Shown piece after piece: positions 11,230 through 18,654 of a DNA stretch of 64,000 nt. Source of the DNA: Colius striatus (Eukaryota; Chordata; Aves; Coliiformes; Coliidae). How positions within the stretch are numbered: the first letter of the stretch is position 1; each line of letters opens with the position of its first letter. Position numbers and translations under genes: made by a program. The stretch spans positions 142,084,671 through 142,148,670 of the forward strand of contig NC_084759.1 in assembly GCF_028858725.1 (NCBI RefSeq). Direction: 5' to 3'. The notes below the pieces were generated by a model that was not told where the DNA came from, did not search any database, and saw only the letters and a list, made by a program, of their open reading frames with translations.

Positions 11230-12450
11230 GCCAAGGACACCCGGGGCCACTCCGCAACCAGCCCTAGCTCCGTGCTCTGCTCTCCTCTCTGCTGCTACAT
11301 GTTGCGGGGGGCTCACCCGTGGGCTACTTCCCGGCAGAGGCCAGCACTCGGCCCCGCGACAGCCGTGGACTCCGACGGCCCTTCCGTGGGCTGGGGCTGC
11401 CCGCCGTGGGGGCTCCAGGCAGCCCGGACCGTCCCCGTCCCCGCAGCCCCTGCCCTGCCCCGACCGGCAGCCCCAACGCGCCGGGGCGCCCCTGGGCCGC
11501 GCTGCCGAGAGTCGGTGACGAAAGACAGCCGTGGCTCCCGGGCTGGGAGAACGCACCGACCCCCTAGTGCTCCCCGCGCCGCCTCCCGCCCCTTCGGGGG
11601 GCCGCCCAGGGAGGCGTCCAGCCCCGGGACGGGACGGGCCCGGGGAGCTGCGCCGCCCGGCACGGCGAAACACCTCCCGCCCTTCGGCCTCCCCTCCCGC
11701 CCCGCCGCCGCCGCCACCGCCCTCCCCGCCGCCGCGGGCCGGGGCCGCCTCCTACCTGCATCTCCCGGGCGCCGTGTCCCCGGGCGGCGGCGGCGGCGGC
11801 GGCAGCAGCAGCAGGTGAGCGGGCGCCCGCGGCGGGGCCGGGGCTCCGTGCCCGTCTCCGCGGCGTCGCGGCGGCTGGAGACCGCGAGGGGACGCACCTG
11901 CCCCGGGGGCCGCGGCCCCGTCACCGCGCCGGGCCGAGCCCCCCGCCGGCAGCGAGAGAGGAGCGGGGGGAGGCTGCCGGCGCTGCCCTCCCCGTGGCCG
12001 CGGCGGCGCGGGGCTCCGGGAGCGGCGGCACCGAGGGCGACTCCCGGACGAAGTTGGCGGCGGCGACGAGTGCCGGGCCCGGGAGGTGCCGGCGGATCCC
12101 GGGGGCTCCGGCCGCCTCCGCCCCGCCTTCCCCCGCCCCGCGCCCGCCCCCCGCGCCCTGCGCCCGCCCCGCCGCGGGCACTGCCGCCGACGCCGGGATG
12201 GGGCTCGCTCGAGGGGGTGCGATAGCCTCCGCCGCCGGGGCGGCCCCGAGGAGGGGGCGAGAGGGGGGCCGGCCCGGGGGCGAGGTGCGGGCCCGCTGCC
12301 GTCGGGGGGCGGGGAGAGGGATTAGGGAGGGCGACGGCGGCGATATGCCGCGGCCCTGTAAGGTAGAGGGGATGGGGCTGGCTCCCTTCCTCCGGCCCCC
12401 ATCGCCCCCCATACACACCGTGCCGGCAGCGCAGTCACCCGGGAAGCTCT
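11230..12450. promoter_or_regulatory. CpG island, probable promoter and first-exon region
   Basis: A sharp rise in G+C and CpG density from about 11,230, densest at about 11,450-12,350, fading by about 12,450. Avian CpG islands of this size almost always mark the 5' end of a gene. Both strands carry strong donor-like sequences: plus strand CAG|GTGAGC after 11814, directly following a GGC/AGC repeat, and minus strand ATGCAG|GTAGGAG, whose exon would end at 11756. The direction of transcription is therefore undecided, and a bidirectional promoter is possible. Several very long open frames cross the island on both strands (up to 367 codons), but they are proline/arginine/alanine/glycine-rich and overlap each other, as expected from stop-poor GC-rich DNA. 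Confidence 0.75.
11783..11814. repeat. GGC then AGC trinucleotide repeat
   Basis: About six GGC units run straight into four AGC units, ending at the plus-strand donor CAG|GTGAGC. On the minus strand the same bases would lie in 5' UTR or first-exon sequence about 20 bases upstream of the ATGCAG|GTAGGAG donor. If translated on the plus strand one frame would read Gly then Ser. Confidence 0.85.
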
Positions 12451-15400
12451 TAGTCGTTCGTGGGGTGCTGCCTCTCTGGCTGCCAGGCACCCGCGCCTGG
12501 TAGTGCCCGTCCCGTCGCCGCCCCGTGCAGCAGACAGCACCCTGCCGTACATTTCGCGCCCTGGTGCTCACGGGCACGCTGCTCATTTCGCCCGTAGGCC
12601 AACCTACTGGAAGCCAAAGCCCCTCCGGTATGGGCAGTGCTATTTCTGTCTCTGTCCAGGGAAAGGTTTTGACCTGATGACCAGCTGGTTCGTCTCCACA
12701 GAGATTTGTGGCATCTGTCTCCCAGTACGAGGGATGGGGAGGGGTGCAGGTTGCTGGGAAGGTGCGAATGAGGCAAAACCTGTTTCGGGGGTGCTGTTAA
12801 AAAAGGCTGGCAAAGTTTGACAGAAGAGGCAGCACACAGCTCCCATGAAGCTCTTGATGGGGGTGTCTCTCAAAAGGCACATCCATTCCTTGCCTGCAAC
12901 ACCAGGAATCACACGGGGGGCCTTCCCCCGCCTCTCCTCCCATAAAACTTCACAGATTCACGGCCAGATCCTGTTCTCGCTTTTGCTGGCAGAAGTCGGG
13001 AGTAGCCGCACAGGCATTAGCAGGATCACTGCAAATTTATGTCGGTGTAACTGAGAGTGGTGCCTAGCTCTGAGGATTACCGGGCATCTCAGCTCACGGA
13101 GGCAGGGTTTACACGCTCAGCCTCCGAGCTCAGTGGCAGCCCTGCAGCAGCCGCCGCAGCCAGGATTTACACTTGTTGTGTCGGGATCCCCATCTCCGGG
13201 CCCCACGGCATCAGGCATCCAAAGCCTCCGCACGGCAGGGGCTGCGGAGCCTCGTGTGCAGTCAAGGAGCGCCTCGCTGCTCCGCCACATGCACAGACGC
13301 ACACAGATGAGTATCCAAAGGACAAGTTGCATCAAGTAGGCATTTGGCCCCCTGGGATGACTCAAATTTGTAGAAGGCTGGGACTTAGCATGGCTTGAGG
13401 CACACACCCCTACACGAGTCCTTGGTTTCAAACAGCTCTGAGCATCTGTTCAGGTCCCGAGGAGAAACACTCACGTGAGCGTTTTTCAAGGAGCAGGTAA
13501 ATGTTTGAATACAGGTTACACGCTACAAATAATTGAAGTCTCCGAGTGTCTTAATTTATGACCAAATGTTCCAGCATTTCCCATCACTGTAGTCATTAAC
13601 GACACTTTCTTTTAATGGGAGTAGGAGATACAGGAGGTACAGCTGGAGGTAAATAGTAACCCAGTGTTTGTGGTAGGAAATAAGGAGCCATTGTCCTCAG
13701 CACTAGGTAACTAGAAAGATAATAGTTGGTACAGCAAATACCCGGTAATTAGAGGGCAAAGGCACTCCTGAAATTGCAGCTGGCTACAGGAAAATTTAGG
13801 TGCCAGCTTTTTTGCTCTGAGGTAAAGCTGGTTTGCCATATGGGCTGTTGTTCCCAGCTTGTCTGTCAAACTTCTGACTTGCATGTTGAGGCTGCGCAGG
13901 GCAGAGGCAGGGTGCTCTTCAGAGGACCTAACAAACAGCAGAGTTCTCTCTTGGGGACCTGGAGGCATGAAGGGGAGTGTCACAGAACTGAGGCTTGGTA
14001 ACAAATTGCTTGGCCTGTTGAGTAACACACTTTTCAACTTTTGGTGCTACAAGGAACAGATGGCCACCACGGTTCAGCAGGCCAGACATCCTCATCAGTC
14101 CTCAAGGGAATCCTCCTGGGGCTGGCACTGCTTCACACCCTGAAATGGTGTCTTACATCAGGGTTAGAGGTGACAGAAGGGGAAAGAAGAGCCACTCCAG
14201 ACCAACAGCAGGGATGAATGGGCATTGGTGGGAGAAGCAGAGGTTTTGAGGGTTGTGTAGGTGTGTGTCAGTCTCATTGTGGCATCAGGAAGGGCAAGAG
14301 GGAAAGGTGGGGATGTGCACCTTGAAAGTTGGATGTGAGTGGGCCGCTGGCAGTCAGCTTGAAGGGCAAAAAACCCTCAACCAGCACTAATGAGGTGCAC
14401 GGCCCATCTGGGAGGATGTGTGTCTCACAAGGGGGAAGACTTGGCACTCCTGCCAGTGCTGGGTACAAAAAGACACCAAATGAGTTGGTTGTGGTGCTTG
14501 TGTGAGTGGGTGAGGGCAGGAGACCACCTATTGCTTTACTTCACTTTGTCCTCTCTGCTGAAATGTCTTTGACGTTTTTCTCATGGATGGAGAAAAGTCA
14601 GTTGCCTTATTTTCTTCTAGTTTCCTCCCTAAGTTTGCTTTATCCTCCACCAAAACACCACTTCAGTTTTTGCCCACTGAAACTACTCCTCCATCTGCAG
14701 AGGAGGATGAACGGGGAAAGGGCACTTGTACCTGGCCAGGAAGCCTCACCAGCTACTGGGAGCACCAGCTGCCAGCAAAAGGAGTTTCTTTCTAATCTCA
14801 GCTGCCAAAAATGTTGTCCAGATGTTCTTCATGAAAATGACCTGATATGATTAAGGTTCACTGATTTAACAATGAGCAGCATCCACAACTAGAACTCCAC
14901 AGGATGTGGGCTTTACTGCACAGCCATTAGTCGTGGATGTCACTGGTGTTGGCTGTCACAGCACACCTGGGGAAGAAGACACATATGAATGGCTGCAAAA
15001 AGGAGCATAACCCATGCAGCCTCCTCAACACCACAAGCTGTTTTGCTTCTCTTCATCGTGCTGAAACATTCCTATGGCACTGGTTGCCCTCACACTTCTT
15101 TCTGTCTTATGCTACAGTAAGAGATATGACAGGTCTCACCTGGCTAGCCTCTGCTGCTAGTGAAAGGGAAGAGGGTGTGGAAGTGCTCAAACTGTTTGAG
15201 ATGAGGAAATGCTTTATTTACTTGGCAGAGGAAAAGAGTGATTTAAAATGGATAAGGAACATAAGTCCCACTCAGGTAGTGGCATGACTGCAGAATATAT
15301 TCAGAAGCAAAAGACTTTATCACTAGAAAGTCAGCCATGTGGCTTCAACTTTTCTTAGCATTGCTGTAGGCCCAGTTTAGCATTTCTGTGGTGCTCATAA

Positions 15401-15575
15401 GCTCTTGGGAAGTTTCTTGCATCCCTGTTGCGTCTGCACAGTAAGCTCCCTCTCTAGTCAGGTAGTCCTGTATCCCTTCTGCCCACAGGGCAGAGCCAAG
15501 GCTGACATTAGGCCTGTTCTGTGACAGCTTTCAAGGAGTACTGTGACTATGCTTCTTTCATCAAGATGGACCTTT
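12451..15575. other. shore of the CpG island and intergenic DNA
   Basis: G+C falls back to ordinary levels. No exon, RNA gene or repeat family is recognised. Short frames (60-116 codons) have no motif and no paired splice sites. The region ends at the 5' insertion point of the endogenous retrovirus. Confidence 0.4.
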
Positions 15576-15581
15576 TTTTTG
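15576..15581 (+). repeat. target-site duplication, left copy (TTTTTG)
   Basis: The hexamer TTTTTG directly precedes the 5' LTR and is repeated directly after the 3' LTR. Six bases is the usual duplication made by alpha- and betaretroviral integrases. The empty site would have read as a T run followed by GTCC. Confidence 0.9.
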
Positions 15582-15862
15582 TGTAGGCACAGACATAGCT
15601 TGGACCAGCCAGCTTGAATAAAGATGGTAGGGATAAGTTAATGCAGCTGGCATGCTACTTCAGAAACAGGTGCTGCAAGTTAATCAATTGGGCCCTGGGT
15701 GATCTCATGGGCAGAAGCAGCATATAAGGAGGTAGCTAGCAAAGGAAGGGTGGCTTCGAGTCAGCTCTGGTGGTTGTACTACGTTGCCCCTGTACGTCTC
15801 TGCACGTGCATTACTTAGACCCTCTACGTATTTGAGTGATTATTGCCTTCACAACAACAACA
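15582..15862 (+). repeat. 5' LTR (281 bp)
   Basis: Begins TGTAGGCACAG and ends CAACAACAACA (TG...CA). It is the same length as the 3' LTR and, by eye, the same sequence at every position. A TATA box candidate lies at 15723-15729, which would put transcription start near 15750, U3 at about 170 bases and R plus U5 at about 110 bases. The only AATAAA in the LTR is at 15617-15622, upstream of the TATA box rather than in or near R. Very short LTRs of this kind are common in class II elements. Confidence 0.97.
15723..15729 (+). promoter_or_regulatory. TATA box candidate of the 5' LTR (TATAAGG)
   Basis: The only clear TATA-like motif in the LTR, 140 bases before its end. From it to gag there is no ATG other than the gag start, so gag would be translated from the first AUG of the predicted transcript. 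Confidence 0.7.
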
Positions 15863-15864
15863 TT

Positions 15865-15882
15865 TGGTGACCCCGACGTGAT
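15865..15882 (+). other. primer-binding site, tRNA-Trp type
   Basis: TGGTGACCCCGACGTGAT starts two bases (TT) after the LTR end, the standard position. It is complementary to the 3' 18 bases of tRNA-Trp as used by Rous sarcoma virus and relatives. This is where minus-strand DNA synthesis would start. Confidence 0.92.
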
Positions 15883-15970
15883 TCGCTGAATCGGTTGGAT
15901 CAAGAACCCTCGGCAGAAAAGCACTTGGATTTCTGCTGGAAAAGGCAAGTAATCTGAGCAAACTGATATA

Positions 15971-17986
15971 ATGGGAAAAATGCTAAGCAAAGAGGAAAGT
16001 CCTATTGACACCCTCCAGCATATCCTTGCGGAAAAAGGATTCAATTATGAAAGAGAGCCTTTGCTAAGGCTTGTAAGATGGGGACAGGAAGTGGGTCTCT
16101 TTGCTTCCCCCCAAGAAGTGTATGAAAAAGGACACTGGGAACAGCTAGGAGACATGTTGAATAATGCTATCGGTTTGTGTAAATTGGTATCATCCATTAT
16201 ACACCAGCTAGAAGCTGAGCGTGCTGCCGCTGCTGCCATGAAAGCAGAAGCTGCTGCACCATCTGCGTTCCCGGTGGATGCTAAAAGATTCTTTGGAGGT
16301 GGTGACTTTATAGTGCCATCGGCTCCACCTCTAGAAGAAAATACTCAGAGATTCTTTGGAGGGGATAATGTCGTAATACCCTCGGCTCCACCTCTGGAAG
16401 AGGAGAGCATGGATGTGAGCCCACCTCCCCCAGAACCCCCTAGAGCACCGTTCCAGGAGCCGAATACACACATTGCTTCTCCTCCCCTCCCACCCACCCT
16501 TCACCATCCTGCCCCATCCCACCCTTCTGCTATACCTGAAGGAGTACCTAACAGAGAACGGAAGGTACGTTTTACAAATGATATGCCGTTGCCCCTGAGC
16601 TCATCAATCCCTGAGTGTATTCCTCTGCCATCATCACCCCCAACTTCTAGTGAAGATCAACAAAGACAATTATTAAAGGAAGAGTTAATACAACATGGAG
16701 AAGATATGAAACACACTTTGGCCCAGCTGGAGGAACTGATAGAAAAACCAAAAGCAACAGCTAATCAGCTGTTGGAACGAATTAATGAATTAACCAAAAC
16801 AAAGATTAAAGTTTCATCCCCACAGGTACTCAGAGATCCTCGTCCAGATGATTATGATCCGGCTAAGAAATGGAGAGGCCTCATACGTGATGCAGTAATT
16901 GAAGGCGAATTTATTCCGCAAGCCTTTCCAGTAATAACAGCACAAAGAAAACGACAATGGGCACCTTTAGATTGGAAATTGGTAAGAGAAGGCCAGAAAG
17001 CAGTAATGCAATATGGCTTGTCCAACCCATACGTTCAGACATTACTAGATCATATTTTTGCCAGTGGGTTAATGACTCCATTTGACTGCCGGAAGCTTGC
17101 AGAAACTTTCCTGAAGCCCACTCAGGTATTATTATGGGAGTCTGAATGGGAAAAAAGAGTTGATCTGACGGTGGTGGAAAACATGGACTTACAACAGGGA
17201 GATCCGCGGCGAGTTGTCACAGCAGACATGATGCTGGGTAAAGGAGCATTCGCTGATCCTCAGGTACAAGCCCGGCTGCATGAAGCTATCTTGCAGCAAA
17301 CACAGACACTGGCACGTCAGGCATTTAAGATCGTTCCTGATATGGGGGTGCCAGTTCCCTCATATACAACTATTATTCAAAAACCTAATGAGCCTTTCAT
17401 GACCTTCTTAGACCGCCTAAGAGCAGCTCTGGATCATATACCAAACATGTCGGCTGAAGTAAAGGCGGAAATAGGGTTACACTTAGCAGTTGCTAACGCT
17501 AACCATGATTGCAAAAAGATCCTGCAGGCTCTCCCGCGGACAGCAACTTTGGTCGACATGATAGAAGCCTGCTCTAGGGTAGGATCGTCAGCACATTTAG
17601 CTGAGGCAATGGCAACAGCATTGAAACCTTTAGTTCAAGCCCACAAAGGAGATCGGAGGCCAAAGTGCTTTAACTGTGGAAAAATAGGACACGTGAAAAA
17701 TCAATGTCGGTCCAGACCATTGGTATGGACAAACAGCTCCGCCAGGCCATCTGGGTCCAATGGCAGATTTCACGGTAATTGTTACAGATGTGGCAAGTTT
17801 GGCCATAGAGCCACTGAGTGCCGCTCTCGAGTGGCCAGACAAACAATGCATAAGGGAAACGGGTTGACGAGCGCAAAAAGGGCGAGCGCGATGACACAAA
17901 AACGCCCTTCAACACCAAGAGCTGCCTGGATGGCCTCAGATCAGCCACTGCAGGAAGCGCAGGAGTGGATGTGGAAACAGCAGTAG
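15971..17986 (+). CDS. gag: Gag polyprotein, intact (671 codons)
   Basis: Structural polyprotein that would assemble the particle. The start is the first ATG after the LTR, and the N-terminus (MGKMLS) fits an N-myristoylation signal: Gly at 2, Ser at 6. Residues 1-100 would be matrix. Residues 106-126 and 127-145 are two copies of a short module, each beginning RFFGG and containing PSAPPLEE, a PSAP-type late motif that in other retroviruses recruits TSG101. A proline-rich linker follows to about 230. Capsid lies at about 290-540, with a major homology region at about 468-492 (Q..NEPF..FLDRL pattern). Two CCHC zinc knuckles of nucleocapsid lie at 566-579 and 604-617, both with C-X2-C-X4-H-X4-C spacing. 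Length is typical of betaretrovirus-like Gag. The last 42 codons overlap the pro frame. No stop or frameshift interrupts it. Confidence 0.96.
   Translation: MGKMLSKEESPIDTLQHILAEKGFNYEREPLLRLVRWGQEVGLFASPQEVYEKGHWEQLGDMLNNAIGLCKLVSSIIHQLEAERAAAAAMKAEAAAPSAFPVDAKRFFGGGDFIVPSAPPLEENTQRFFGGDNVVIPSAPPLEEESMDVSPPPPEPPRAPFQEPNTHIASPPLPPTLHHPAPSHPSAIPEGVPNRERKVRFTNDMPLPLSSSIPECIPLPSSPPTSSEDQQRQLLKEELIQHGEDMKHTLAQLEELIEKPKATANQLLERINELTKTKIKVSSPQVLRDPRPDDYDPAKKWRGLIRDAVIEGEFIPQAFPVITAQRKRQWAPLDWKLVREGQKAVMQYGLSNPYVQTLLDHIFASGLMTPFDCRKLAETFLKPTQVLLWESEWEKRVDLTVVENMDLQQGDPRRVVTADMMLGKGAFADPQVQARLHEAILQQTQTLARQAFKIVPDMGVPVPSYTTIIQKPNEPFMTFLDRLRAALDHIPNMSAEVKAEIGLHLAVANANHDCKKILQALPRTATLVDMIEACSRVGSSAHLAEAMATALKPLVQAHKGDRRPKCFNCGKIGHVKNQCRSRPLVWTNSSARPSGSNGRFHGNCYRCGKFGHRATECRSRVARQTMHKGNGLTSAKRASAMTQKRPSTPRAAWMASDQPLQEAQEWMWKQQ
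17854..17860 (+). promoter_or_regulatory. gag-pro -1 ribosomal frameshift site (GGGAAAC)
   Basis: In the gag frame the heptamer reads G GGA AAC, the X XXY YYZ form, and it starts at the first base after the last stop (TAA, 17851-17853) in the pro frame, so a slip here enters an open frame at once. The same heptamer serves the gag-pro shift in Mason-Pfizer monkey virus. A 7-bp perfect stem can form downstream (17878-17884 with 17903-17909), but its 17-base spacer is longer than usual; a nearer pseudoknot was not resolved by eye. Confidence 0.88.
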
Positions 17987-18654
17987 ATGTAACCATCCAC
18001 AACACAGAGGTAACAATTATCTCCTCTAACGTTAATGGACCCCTTGGCTATGGATTAAGCGCTTTGCTTTTAGGACGGTCATCGGCCTCTCGACAGGGTA
18101 TTTTTGTGCTCCCCGGTGTAATTGATGCAGACTATGAAGGAAATATTGGAATAATGGTTAAAGTTTGGCAGCCACCAGTTCATATACCTAAAGGAACTAA
18201 AATAGCGCAATTAGTTCCTTTCAGAGCTAAAGTTCCTTTCGCAGGAAGTCGTAAGCGTCGAGACGGTGGTTTTGGATCCACTGGAGTACCTGAGGTAAGA
18301 CTGGCGGTGCCGCTTTCACAGGGAAAGCCCACTCAGACGGTTGTATTCCAACATCCAAATGGTGAACACATGGTTGGGTACAACACATTACTAGATACGG
18401 GAGCAGATGTTACTATTGTCCCATTATCCTATTGGCCAAAAAGCTGGCCTTTAGAGAATTTAGACACCCCTGTCGTTGGAGTAGGAGGAATACAGATGAC
18501 AAAAATTAGCACAGACCTGATTTCGGTATGTATACAGGGCGAAGAGAATAGATGTGTGCAAATTAGGCCCTATGTAATGAATACTTCAGTTTGGCTTTTG
18601 GGTAGAGATGCCTTAAGCCAAATGGGCTTTCGTTTGTCAAATGAAAATTTTTAA
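17861..18654 (+). CDS. pro: Pro frame: dUTPase plus aspartic protease, intact
   Basis: Read only after the -1 shift from gag; it has no need of its own ATG, although one occurs at 17965. The first half is a trimeric dUTPase, which hydrolyses dUTP to dUMP and pyrophosphate and limits uracil in the reverse transcript. All five conserved motifs are visible: SAGVDV (near 17956), GRSS (near 18073), GVIDADYEG (near 18115), KIAQL (near 18200) and GGFGSTG (near 18263). The second half is the retropepsin, with active-site DTGAD at 18394-18408 and the C-terminal GRDAL helix signature near 18601. It would cut Gag, Gag-Pro and Gag-Pro-Pol. This dUTPase-protease order is that of betaretroviruses; alpharetroviruses lack dUTPase. 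The frame ends with TAA at 18652-18654, which overlaps the first ATG of pol. Confidence 0.95.
18645..18651 (+). promoter_or_regulatory. pro-pol -1 ribosomal frameshift site (AAATTTT)
   Basis: In the pro frame the bases read A AAT TTT followed at once by the TAA stop, a correct X XXY YYZ heptamer of the kind used at the pro-pol junction of type D simian retroviruses. A one-base backward slip continues as TTA ATG GCG in the pol frame. A small hairpin (AATGG with CCATT) sits just downstream; it is probably too small to be the full stimulatory element. Confidence 0.88.

Noticed and set aside
11176..12586. Very long open frames (up to 367 codons) on both strands
   Set aside because: They overlap each other in several frames within the CpG island and have the proline/arginine/alanine/glycine bias of stop-poor GC-rich DNA. 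No domain is visible.
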